Below are positions 1 to 9,847 of a stretch of 64,000 bases of DNA, piece after piece. How positions within the stretch are numbered: position 1 is the stretch's first letter; the number at the start of each line of letters is the position of its first letter. The stretch is from positions 12,761,501 to 12,825,500 of the forward strand of contig NC_087258.1 of the NCBI RefSeq assembly GCF_037042905.1, given 5' to 3'. The notes below the pieces were generated by a model. It saw nothing but the letters and a program-made list of their open reading frames with translations. It did not search any database and had not been told where the DNA came from. This stretch comes from Lytechinus pictus (taxonomy: Eukaryota > Echinodermata > Echinoidea > Temnopleuroida > Toxopneustidae). A program made the translations under genes and the position numbers.

Positions 1-208
1 ACTATAAAAAAGAGATAGTGAATGAGGGACATCATCAACTCTCTCTTTGCATGTCAATGAGTTGTTTTATGAAAAACAAGCGAAACTTTTAAATGCCATA
101 ATTTTCTTATTTTGCATCCCATTTTGATAAAATTTTCAAAATTTTGCTTATTGGATTTTTCTCTTTTGATTCAAATCAAAATTTTTCTGGGGTGGACTTG
201 GCCTTTAA
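1..208. mobile_element. TTAA-flanked MITE family A, right arm, cut by the window edge
   Basis: This is one terminal arm of the inverted-repeat family seen complete at 58311-58919 and interrupted at 16084-17817. It shares the block GAAATAGTGAATGAGGGACATCATC, split here only by wording, an inner TTCTTATTTT...CCATTTTGAT stretch, and the terminal GGGGTGGACTTGGCCTTTAA. The rest of the element lies left of the window. Confidence 0.75.
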
Positions 209-226
209 CTGTCAGATGTCAGATCT

Positions 227-425
227 GGGGAGTGTTTCATCAACATTTTCATCCGACAAGTTGTCAGATCTGACATCTTTCTCTGATGTTGATTGGCTGA
301 GAGGTACTGTTACTATGGTAACTGTCGGATAAAATGGGACTTGTCGGATAAAACGTCCGACAAGTCCTTTCATGAAACGCCTCCCTGACAACTTGTCGGA
401 TGAAAATATTGATGAAACGCTCCCC
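227..425. mobile_element. Palindromic MITE with ~40-bp terminal inverted repeats
   Basis: The left arm (227-266, starting GGGGAGTGTTTCATCAAC) is the reverse complement of the right arm (385-425, ending GATGAAACGCTCCCC). The middle carries further inverted copies of a GTCGGATAAAA motif. No coding potential is seen, so it is a non-autonomous hairpin element. Confidence 0.7.
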
Positions 426-429
426 TGAA

Positions 430-865
430 AAGGGATCACTGGCGTAAATCCCGGGGGGGATGGGGGGATATATCCCCCCCACTTTTCGAGGAGGGGGGAT
501 GGCCTGTACAAACATCCCCCCCCCCACTTTTTACGAAAGAAATGAAGAAAAAAATTCACAAGAGATAATTGTTTTATTGGTGAAAATTCTTCCTAAGATA
601 CCGCTTAACAAATGAAACAATATCATTGAATCATAAAATGCAAATAAAGAGCCAGTTCACCATTTCCAAACGAAATACTTATGTCCTTATTATAACATTA
701 AAGAGAAACCCCCGTTTCTTCCAATTCATCAATGTTTGGGTCTTTGGAAAGGGAATAAGATGGAATGTCAAAAAATGTGAATGTAATCTCTAATAAAACC
801 ATTAAACCATCGTGGGGTAAAAAAAGATAATAATATTGGAGGGGTATTTGCCATATGGACATACA
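430..865. other. G/C-tract hairpin repeat, then unremarkable AT-rich DNA
   Basis: Bases 445-530 hold runs of G and C that pair with each other around GGGATATATCCC. From about 546 to 865 I see no gene, RNA or clear repeat. Confidence 0.4.
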
Positions 866-1822
866 GTGGCGTAATTACGGGGGGCATGGGGGCACATCCC
901 CCCATCGGCTGACCAAAAAAAAAACGGGTAAAGGGGGAAAAGGAGAAACGAGGGAGAAAGGAAGAGAAACGTAGTGGGAAAGAAGAAAATATTATTCATT
1001 ATAATGTTATATTATATTATAATTATGTTATGTTACATTACATAAGAAACATTACATAAGAAACAATTTGCCCAGGGCCTACGTCTTCATTGTTCCTGGT
1101 GCTCGCATTGTCTGCTTAACGAGATAGAAAATCATGTTGTACTAAAACATCCCGTTTTCAATTCAATATAAACCAAATATATTTCCTAGCACTTGAGTTA
1201 TCATTGTTTTATGTAGTGACATATGCTTCTTTTTCATAACTCAAAAAGTGATTGCCCCATGTTAAGGTCTTCGTATAATATGAAAAATTTCCTGTCCGTG
1301 ATTACGTTCGCATTAGTGGATTGGTGAGATATGTCTGCTCTTCATGAATTCCTAAAATCAGTCCTTAAAATGTCCCTTCTTCTGATCTGAATATCAAAAA
1401 TTTTCAGCTCGCGCTTCGCGCTCGCATCATTTCGTTAATGAAATACGTATGGTCCTAGTTAATTCCTACAAAGAAACCTTAGAATGTCCCACTTCAGGTC
1501 TGAATTATCTAAATTTTCAGCTCGCGCTTCGCGCTCGCATTGTTTAGCGAGACAGGTACATATCATGATTACACAAATTTGATTATAATGTCCCTTTTTA
1601 GGTGTGAATATAAAAAAAATTTAGCTCGCGCTTCGCGCTCGCATTATTTGATCAGTGAGATAGATATCCGTTTAATGACATTGTCCTTAAAATGTCTCTA
1701 TTAGGTCAGTATAACTGGCAACTGAGCACTCTTCGCGCGCTCACTAGCGCACTCACTCAGTGATTAAAAAATGTTGCTGGTGCCCCCCCCCCAATGCCGT
1801 GACCCACGGTACGCCACTGTGG
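866..1822. mobile_element. Element bounded by CAGTGGCGTA inverted ends
   Basis: The left end reads ATACAGTGGCGTAATTACGG. The right end, read in reverse, gives ATGTCCACAGTGGCGTACC. Both ends continue into poly-G/poly-C tracts. The interior contains the tandem GCTCGCGC array at 1400-1750. It looks like a non-autonomous DNA transposon, possibly hAT-like from its CAGTGGCG end; no transposase frame is visible. Confidence 0.45.
1400..1750 (+). repeat. Tandem ~105-bp repeat carrying a GCTCGCGC hairpin
   Basis: Three or four diverged units each contain the near-palindrome GCTCGCGCTTCGCGCTCGC (for example near 1410, 1520 and 1625), preceded by AAAATTTTCA and followed by AT-rich sequence of about 85 bp. 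The same unit recurs at 10860-11470 and in reverse orientation at 2160-2600. Confidence 0.75.
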
Positions 1823-1970
1823 ACATATCTATGACAATTCCTTGCATATTTAAAAACATGATTGCAAAAAAAATGCCAAAATATTTCAGTCATCCCCCCA
1901 CCCATCAACACGGATTTACGCCAGGGATATTTTGACAACTTTATGGAATACACGAAAACAATAGGTACCT

Positions 1971-2156
1971 GGGGCCGTTTCATAAAGCTGTTCGTAAGTT
2001 AAGAGCGACTTTAAGAACGACTGGTGATCATTTCTTGTGGGAAATGATGTTCACCATTATTATGTTCATTGGTGATTATCTAGCGCGTAAGAAAGGTTCA
2101 CCAGTCGTTCTTAAAGTCGCTCTTAACTTACGAACAGCTTTATGAAACACCCACCC
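1971..2156. mobile_element. GGGCC-ended MITE with ~57-bp arms
   Basis: The left arm starts GGGGCCGTTTCATAAAGCTG and runs to about 2028. The right arm (about 2096-2156) is its reverse complement, ending CAGCTTTATGAAACACCC. The arms are almost perfect and the loop is about 70 bp, so a folded copy would be a strong hairpin. Confidence 0.85.
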
Positions 2157-2159
2157 GAT

Positions 2160-2790
2160 AAATCAAAATTTGTGAGCGCGCAGCGCGAGCAGAAAATGTT
2201 AATATTCAGACCATAAAATTGACATTTTAACAGAGCACTTTTAAAAAATCAATTTGTCAATCAAACAAAATAATGAAAGTTCGATTTCCGAGGTGAAATA
2301 TGTTTTTTTTATATTGACTTCCAAACTTAAAATTTAAGCTCCATATTGGACAAGATTATGTAAATCACCTAACAGGCAAGTCGAGTGCAAAGCGCGAGCG
2401 AAAATCTTAGGCCTATATAGTGACATGAAAGATTCTTTTTATTTTCCAAGTCTTCCCCTCATCTTATTTTATTCACTCGTTTTCCTCCTCTTTTTTTATT
2501 TTCTCTTTTCCCTCTTTCAAACTCGGATATTTAAGATCCATGGTGAACAAGATATGTAAATCACCTAACAGGCAATGCGAGCGCAAAGCGCGGGCGAAAA
2601 TACTTGTTATTTTCCAAATCTTCCTCTCATCTTATTTTATTCACTCGTTTTCCTCCTCTTCTATTTTCTCCTCTCTTTTCCCTCTTTTTTTTCTTTGCTT
2701 GTTTTGGTTTTCTTTTTTTTTGCTCCGCCAATAGGGGGGCCCGGCCCCCCGGGCCCCTCGCCCCCCCCCCTGGATCCGCCTATGCATTTA
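2160..2790. repeat. Reverse-oriented GCTCGCGC repeats and a ~190-bp tandem duplication
   Basis: The hairpin motif appears in the opposite orientation near 2175, 2390 and 2580. The block around 2345-2530 is duplicated at 2535-2700: both copies contain ATGTAAATCACCTAACAGGC, then the hairpin, then a C/T-rich tail TTATTTTATTCACTCG. The region ends in a poly-C tract followed by CTGGATCCGCC, an end of the hAT-like family described at 2952. Confidence 0.6.
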
Positions 2791-2951
2791 TCTGCAGCTT
2801 TACAATATTTTGTGTATAACAAGAGGGACCTTATTCCCTTAATCCACATCAATCCACTTTTGTAGGTATCCTAATCTTTCTTTTGTAACAATTCTTTTTC
2901 TTAGAATATATCCTGTTAAACTTTCTTGTTGGTTATTATATTGGCATTTAG

Positions 2952-3284
2952 CAGGGGCGGATCCAAGCTTTTCCAAAAGGGGGGGGGGGCAATTTTTTTA
3001 GAGAAAATAAAGGATATTTCGTCCCCGAAAAAATTTGACAAGCGAAAAAAAAAAGTCTTCAACCACAAATAAAGGATATTTCGTGCCCGAAAAAAAAATT
3101 GACAAGCAAAAAAAAAGGTTTTCAAGCTCAAATTAGGGGTTTTTCGTACGCGAAAAAAATTGACAAGCAAAAAAAAAAAAAAAAAAAAAGGTCTTCAAGT
3201 TCAAAGAGGGGGCACACCTTTGTTTTCATGGCATTTTTATATTACAAATTTTTAATTTTGCTTCTCGAAATGGATCCGCGCCTG
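2952..3284. mobile_element. hAT-like MITE with 8-bp target duplication
   Basis: The element starts CAGGGGCGGATCCA and ends GGATCCGCGCCTG. It is flanked by GCATTTAG and GCATGTAG, an 8-bp duplication with one mismatch. The interior has a poly-G run and three diverged copies of a unit containing TTTGACAAGC followed by a long A-run. The ends and duplication length match hAT elements; no transposase is present. Confidence 0.8.
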
Positions 3285-3292
3285 GCATGTAG

Positions 3293-3827
3293 TGATTTTG
3301 ACGGAAGATATGAAAGAAAGATAAATAAATGAACTGAACTGAACTAAATTCCCTTCACAATGGATCTATGAGCATGTCATACTCCCTTACGTACACCATT
3401 AGCATTTCATAGTCATACATATATCCTCCCATCGTTTCTTGTTTGTTTACGTAAATTTTGTGAACATTGCATTATTTTCCAGGACGGGTGCCCGGTTATA
3501 TTATTATTAAGCAACCTTTCATTAACCAGTTTACTTGGTACCTGCTTTGTATTATATTATGCTGTAAGTATCTTCATTTGGTACTTCTTTTAAAATGTTT
3601 TGTCGTACAGTTAGTATACTAACCTCGCATGTTGTGTGAGTGGTCGCAGCTCAGGAGATCGGGAACGTAACGGTATAGGTATCGGGTTACCAAGGCCAGG
3701 CCAAGCGTCGGGCGCGGCGCGAAGTCACTACCGGTACCGTACCGTTAGGGACTTCAGCAACGCAGCAGCGCGGCTGGATGGAACTTTATAGCAACTCAGC
3801 CTCAGGGAGCCCAGGACTCGTCCGTGC
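3293..3827. other. Intergenic DNA, CpG-rich towards its right end
   Basis: Bases 3293-3620 show nothing recognisable. Bases 3640-3820 are richer in G, C and CpG, including GGGCGCGGCGCGAAG, than the surroundings. I cannot assign a promoter or exon to it. Confidence 0.3.
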
Positions 3828-3859
3828 ATGATTTTTACTCTCTGGAAGCCGCCTGGCTA
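3828..3859 (+). repeat. 32-bp direct repeat outside the LINE, left copy
   Basis: The sequence from ATGATTTTTACTCTCT through GCCGCCTGGCTA matches 7823-7854 with one mismatch in the same orientation. It lies outside the inverted arms and could be a long target-site duplication, or part of an older dispersed repeat (a related stretch occurs near 50043-50101). Confidence 0.7.
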
Positions 3860-3900
3860 ATTCTACCCCATTTTGGAGAGCATATGTCCGCCTCGTAATT

Positions 3901-4080
3901 ACACTCTCATACGAAGCCAGGGCTTCTATCTCATAGACCCACACAAAGGAAGCCAAAACCTGAAACTTTCACCCCGAGATTTCTACTTTCCTTCTAAAAC
4001 TAAAGATCTAGACCTAGACCTAAATCATGTACATGGGATTAAACTTCATTTCCGACATCTCTACGCTCTCGTTGTTATTT
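3901..4080 (+). repeat. Left inverted arm flanking the LINE
   Basis: Read in reverse complement, this ~180-bp block matches 7638-7806: both contain AACAACGAGAGCGTAG, CATGTACATGATTTAG, AGAAGGAAAGTAGAAATCTC and CCTGGCTTCGTATGAGAGT in the same order. By eye the match is about 85 percent, with short indels. Confidence 0.85.
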
Positions 4081-4236
4081 TTACCTTTACCCTTTACCTT
4101 TACCCGAGATTCTGGAAGAATGCTGATGATCCCAGCAGTCGTGCTTCCAGTTCAAGTCCTTCATCCTTCTCGTTAGTTAGGTATCTTCATAGCAGTCTAG
4201 CTTGGAAATCTGCACCGTCCTCAATATTAGTGTGGT

Positions 4237-7200
4237 TTATGCATCATAGGGTGAGCAGTACCGCTGGTCTGCCCACACCTTGTCTAGCCTTATTTTGAAA
4301 CTGTTCACCGTCTGAGCAGTGACTACCTCTTCGGGCAGCGAATTCCAGTCGTTTATAATACGCTGGCTGAAAACATCTTGTCTGATCTTCGTCAAGCATC
4401 TGGGTTTTGAGAGCTTCAGACTATGCCCTCTTGTGTTGCCTGTTGCATACACAAAGAAAGTATCACCTGGAATGCGTTCAAATCCATGGATTATTTTGAA
4501 CACCTGTATCATATCTCCTCGTCTTCTGCGGTACTCAAGAGAAGGAAGATTGAGTGCTTTTAATCTCTCTGTGTATGTGCAGTTTCTGATGGAATAGATC
4601 ATTTTTGTTGCTCTCTTCTGTACCTTCTCAATGGCTTTACTGTCCCTCTTAAATCTAGGATACCATATAGAGTTGCCATAGTCAATGATCGGCCTGACAA
4701 GTCCTTTGTACAGTTTTGGGATTGTAGATTTGTCTCTACATTCAAAACTGCGGCGAATGCATGAAAGTATCCCATTGGCTTTTTTGACAACATATGCAAC
4801 ATGGTTATGGAATTTGAGATCTTCGTCAACCAGTATGCCAAGGTCTCTCTCCACTGCGGTATGCTCAAGAACGTCTTCTCCAAGTGAGTAGGAGTGTTTG
4901 ACATTTTCAGGGCCTATGTGTAGTACTTTACACTTTTGGGAGTTAAAGTGCAATTGCCATCTATTACTCCAGTCAACTAGTGCATCAAGGTCAGCCTGAA
5001 TAGCACAGAGGTCTTGATTAGTAGAGGCTTTGCCATATAGTTTAGTGTCATCGGCATATATCTTGACTTTCCCCTGAAGGCCGTCTGGTAGATCATTGAT
5101 GCAGAGTACAAACATTGCTGGGCCGAGGATACTGCCTTGCGGCACTCCGCTCCTAACCCTTGTCCAGTCAGATAATTCATTATTGACTTTAACTCTCTGC
5201 TGTCTTCCTCGGAGAAAGTCCGTTATCCAGGCTTTGATTTCGCCACCTATACCATAAGCCTCAAGTTTGGAGAGGAGGCGCAGATGAGGGACACTATCAA
5301 AAGCTTTTTGGAAATCCAGGTAGATTACATCGATAGGACTTCCTACATCCAGCATCACTGTCCATTCCTCCATAACCGTCAAGAGCTGTGTCACACATGA
5401 GCGTCCAGGAACAAAGCCATGCTGTTCATCACACAGAAGATCATTTTCTATAAGGTGGCCAACTATTTCATCCCGAATTAGTGATTCTAGGATTTTGCAA
5501 GGTACAGGTGTCAAACTGATTGGTCTGTAATTTCGAACATCCACCTTGCTGCCTTTTTTGTGCACAGGTACTACATGACTGACCTTCCAGACACTTGGTA
5601 GTTTACCCTCTTTTAGTGATGCATTGTAGATCAAGGCAATGGGCTTTGCAATAGAAACAGCAGTTGCCTTCAAAACACATGGGTGGATGCCATCTGGTCC
5701 TGCACTCTTATATTTTGACAAACTCACTAGTTTCTTATAGATGTCATCTTCCGAGATGGAGATGGAAGTTAATGGCATTCCTGAATACTTTGATGCAAGT
5801 GAAGGGATGGATGTCTTATCCTCATCAGTGAAGGTGGTTGCAAAAAACTCATTCAAAGCATCTGCTTTTCCTTTATCTGAAGATATAGGGGTTCCGTCTG
5901 GCCCTCTGATTTCCCCTAATCTACAGGATGTATTGAGCTTGCTATGGGCATACCTCCAAAATGCTTTGGGGTTGGACTTCACATTGAGAGCTATATCTTT
6001 CTCATAGTTTCTGCATAATTTCTTGGTGGTAATTCTCAACTCTTTTGCCAATCTTTTTGCCCTCATGATGTCAACAGGGTGATTGGTTCTCTGTGCTTCC
6101 TTCCATGCACGATGTTTCTGGTTCTGTTTCCGAAGCGCCTCTTTAGTCATCCATCTCTGCTTCTTACGACGGTGTTTTGGTTTAGACAGAGGTATGAATT
6201 TTTGCATTTTGTCTCTCAGGATATCACAAAAGTACTTCCATGCATCATCAACACTTTTACCATCCAAAGCAGAGTCCCAATTGTTTTGGTCAAGTTCTTC
6301 ACACATCTCTTCATACTGTGCTCTGTGAAATTGGTAATGAGGAGTGGAGTTAAGGACCTGGGGACTGTACACTGTTAGATCAAAGAGGATTCCAATATGG
6401 TCACTTCTTCCAATACCAGGCACATAGTCAACATGGTTAATCATACCTTCCTCATTGGTGAATACAAGATCTAGTGTGCTGGGATGTTGTCCTTCTCTAT
6501 ATCTGGTATGTTCACCGATATGCTGGTAAAGAAAACAATCAGCAACAGTTTCTATAAATTATTGTTCAGCATGTGACCTTGCCCTTCCAAGATCCCAATC
6601 AATGTTAGGATAATTGAAGTCGCCAGCTATGAGGACATGCGAGGGGTTGACAGAGGTGACTTGTGTGAAGGCATCTTTCAGTTCCTTATGGTTGTCTACT
6701 GATGGGCTCCTGTACATACATCCTATCAGTAGTTTCTCATATCCTCTAAGGCTCATCCAGATCCATACCGACTCTTGAAAATTGAACTGTAGATCACATT
6801 CATTGATGAGATGACAGAGATCATTAGCAACATATATAGCAACTCCTCTATGCCCATCCTCCAAGTTGCAGTGCATATCATACCCCTGTAGCATTAGATC
6901 TCCATGTGTCAGAGGGTTGTGATAGTTTTTAGGGAAGATCTCTGTTAATAGAACAACATCAATGTTCTGTGTTTGTAGAAGGAGAAGCATCTCATTTCGT
7001 TTGTTTAGGAGTGAGTCACAGTTTGTATAGAAGACTTTTATCTTCTTATTATTGGATTTTCTTGAAGGCATGGATAAATTTACACTATCCTGTCCATCAT
7101 CCTGCCCTTGATCATCGTTGGAATCCTCACTGCTTGTGGTATCCTCTTTTTCACTACTGTCCAGATCATCACTGTCAGTGTCACTCTCAATGTCACTTTC

Positions 7201-7506
7201 AAACAGAGAGTCATCTGTGTCCCTCCTTTGACTTGTATTGCCGGCATCTTTACAAGAACTTTCCTCCTCAGTTGTATTGCGAACATTATTAGGAAGATGG
7301 TTTCCTTCTTGTTCATGTAGATTGCCAGTGTCTGTAGCCTTGTTGAGTAGTGCATTATTTGAAGAGGGAGACATATTAAGCTGAACACTTCCTTCCATAT
7401 CATTGTTCATAATGTGTAAATCATCTGTGTCTCTGTATTCATTTAAAGTAGAGCAGCTACAGCTAGCCATGTATGGCAAGTTCACAAATGAATATGTTTC
7501 TTCCAT
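4237..7506 (-). pseudogene. LINE endonuclease-reverse transcriptase, one in-frame stop
   Basis: The frame opens at 7506. An N-terminal Asp/Ser-rich acidic stretch (residues about 96-140) precedes an APE-type endonuclease from about residue 155: Asn162, Glu189, MYRSPS near 264, GDFN at 295-298, and SDH after the break. A TAA at 6561-6559 interrupts it; the next 38 codons and the following 735-codon stretch (6444-4237) stay in the same frame, so this is a nonsense change and not a frameshift. The second part holds the reverse transcriptase: NYRPISL, QHGFVPGRS, YLDFQKAFDSV (catalytic Asp377 of that part), GVPQGSILGP and YADD (463-466). The C-terminal region (WNSLPEEVV...NSFKIRLDK) is typical of CR1-like elements. 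With a single stop it is a fairly young but disabled copy. Confidence 0.9.
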
Positions 7507-7508
7507 TT

Positions 7509-7631
7509 GAATTCATCAAAAAAAATGAAATAACGTTGGGGAAGTACAGTAAGAAACAAGATGGCGGCGTAAACATCGGGCAAGTCTCTTCCGTCTTTTC
7601 ACAATATTTTTTCATTTTTTTTGATGAATTC
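7509..7631. repeat. Perfect 22-bp inverted repeat in the LINE leader
   Basis: Bases 7509-7530 (GAATTCATC, eight A, TGAAA) are the exact reverse complement of 7610-7631. The 79-bp loop contains AAGATGGCGGC at 7558-7568, a YY1-type motif. The left arm sits three bases from the start codon of the endonuclease-RT frame. Confidence 0.85.
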
Positions 7632-7637
7632 TTGTTT

Positions 7638-7806
7638 AAAATAACAACGAGAGCGTAGAAACGTCGGAAATGAAGTTTTATCCCATGTACATGATTTAGA
7701 GCTAGATCTGTTAGAAGGAAAGTAGAAATCTCGGGGGCGAAAGTTTCAGGGTTTTTTGCGGTACACGCAGATGAATAGGGAGGACTCCCTGGCTTCGTAT
7801 GAGAGT
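7638..7806 (-). repeat. Right inverted arm flanking the LINE
   Basis: This is the partner of 3901-4080, in opposite orientation. Its outer part also forms a hairpin with the adjoining direct repeat: GGCTTCGTATGAGAGTAA at 7791 pairs with TTACTCTCTAGAAGCC near 7830. Confidence 0.85.
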
Positions 7807-7822
7807 AACCTTATGTTAGTAA

Positions 7823-7854
7823 ATGATTTTTACTCTCTAGAAGCCGCCTGGCTA
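7823..7854 (+). repeat. 32-bp direct repeat outside the LINE, right copy
   Basis: Matches 3828-3859 in the same orientation with one mismatch (A for G in CTCTxGAAGCC). Confidence 0.7.
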
Positions 7855-7984
7855 GGTAGAATGGGGTCGCAATAGCACTCAAAATAAAAGGGGAAAATAA
7901 AAATTATGCACTTACCTCGATTAGATCAACGGACGGTATGTGTATGGATAAGGTCTATCGTGAGACACAGAATGATCCTGACGT

Positions 7985-8169
7985 CATCGAGGCACAAACT
8001 GGACCCTCAAAAAAAAGGAAAAGTTACAGAAATATTTAAAAAAAAAGAAAAGTTAGACCCCTGTCGTGTTCGTTCTCGGTATCGATCGGCCATTTTGTTT
8101 TCAATTTAACAGGAGAACGAATGAGACAGAACTTTTCCTTTTTTTGAGGGTCCAGTTTGTGCCTCGATG
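7985..8169. mobile_element. Short hairpin element with 40-bp arms
   Basis: CATCGAGGCACAAACTGG...GGAAAAGTT at 7985-8025 is the near-exact reverse complement of 8130-8169. The inner part adds GTTCGTTCTC near 8067 against GAGAACGAAT near 8113. No coding content. On the minus strand a good splice-donor sequence (ATCGAG then GTAAGTGC) lies just left of it near 7915. Confidence 0.75.
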
Positions 8170-9845
8170 TTACGCATGTTAGTATTTGTTAATTGTAGCA
8201 GCCTATGGTTACCTCCTGGGCTCCAGTTCGCCTTGTGGGCCGGAGCTTTCTAGGATAGCGAAGGTGAAGTGCAGACAAAAACAGATGCCTTGAATCGCGT
8301 TGAAATAATGGTCTTTGCATGCAAAGACCACAAGTCAAACTTGAAGAAACTCTAATCTCTATCATGCAATCAGCCCCTCACATTAGGTATGTTACAAAAG
8401 CGCCCTTGAATGAGGCATTGAGTGTGCTGCCTATAATGGCAGGGTGACTGGGCCCACTGGGGGCATTGCTTTGTATAGTGTTTGCATGTGCAAGGAAAGG
8501 TTATTCCCCATGACATTGTTTTTACGTAGTTGAATGTTTATGGCAGCTGTCTAGAGTTGAAAAAAAAATCTCACTCGGTGATCTTGCGACTCTGTGTGCT
8601 ACTGGAACTTTGGTCTTGCTTTCAACGTCTTGCTATTCATGTTTACAGCTGTAGCATCCCACTCTAAAAGGTATTCATTCCGATAGAACAACATTTCAAC
8701 TACATTGTGGTGAAATTTGAAAGAAATCTACGGACGCTAAATGTGTTTTTTATGTCCCTGTTTCGGCTGCGTCTGTAATTTTGGGGAGTGTTGTTAGACA
8801 CTTCCATATGCCAATGTATGCGCATTGTTGTTTTCTATTAGTGCACCTTGGTCCCAATTAAGGTCACAACTTTTGTTTTCAAAAACAAAGGAATACATAA
8901 GAATTGAATAGGCGATTTGTACGAACTTAAAACTACCATAACTTGTTACTTGGGCTATTGAAATGAATGAGGTATTAAATGAAGGTCATGATGAGCTCTA
9001 AATGATGCTATGAAGCAAACACCTCATCTCTCAAATTTTTTTTTTTTTTGTAACATACCTACTCACTTTAAGGCCCCCATTCCACAGAGGAGAGGCATTT
9101 GAAGGACCTTTGAATGACCAAAAATTGGTAAGGTCTTGCACTTGCAGCAGTCTCCAAGATCACTGAAATTTGTCACTTGTTCACTGCAAGCACCCTGCCT
9201 GTGGTGGGGAATTCACATGTACATGCAGATCTAGATGCAGTACAGATGACACACATACAAAGTTCATTAAAATATCACTTTTATAACAAAAAATACCAAT
9301 TTCCATACAGTTGCAATTTATTTTTCATTAGTAACCTGGGGATCATTTTTGTGTTCACCAGAGCTGAGTGTTTTTAACCAAATTTGCATTGACTTTGTAC
9401 ACAGAATTACGTTTTTTGAGCAATTTTGGGTCTGACACGCACTTATGTAATGTTGCGTAATTTCTGAACTGCGTACCCAGGCATTGCAATTTTGGTCTCA
9501 AAAGATGTGCAAGTAAAATTGACCCCCTCCCAAATTAAGTAAGGGTTAAATCTTAAGAAAAAAATCAATAATTTATGCATCTTTTTATTGTTAAAATAAA
9601 TTCTTTGTCCAAAATAACATACATGTAGGAATCGACACAAAAATCATTTTAAAAGCTTAAGCAGAAGCAGAGTTATACAATTTTGACAAAAATTGGGTAG
9701 GGTCAACGACATTTTTGCCCCAAATTGTTTTTGGGGGCAGGACCCCTTTAATGTTTGACCGATTTTTCTGAAAAAGACACCAAATGCTCAGGAGTAGCTG
9801 CTTTTATGGAGCTGGTCCTCTCTGTGACCTGATACATTACCATTC
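8170..9845. other. Intergenic DNA, no gene recognised
   Basis: No conserved frame or RNA gene is seen. A perfect 22-bp palindrome centred on TTTGCATGCAAA lies at 8309-8330, a 14-T run near 9040, and a diverged repeat ending in GGGGGCAGGACCCCTTTAA near 9733-9751. Confidence 0.35.
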
Positions 9846-9847
9846 TA

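Larger units (their letters stand above)
4079..7640 (-). mobile_element. CR1/Jockey-type non-LTR retrotransposon (LINE)
   Basis: Minus-strand element with a 5' leader (7507-7640), one long endonuclease-reverse transcriptase frame (7506-4237), a ~130-bp 3'UTR and a short 3' tail of GGTAAA-type repeats (about 4106-4079). It has an APE-type endonuclease and no RNase H domain, which points to the CR1/Jockey side of the LINE tree. No separate ORF1 is seen, so the 5' end may be truncated or the clade may lack it. Both ends abut the same sequence in inverted orientation (arms 3901-4080 and 7638-7806), which ordinary target-primed insertion does not produce. Confidence 0.85.
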
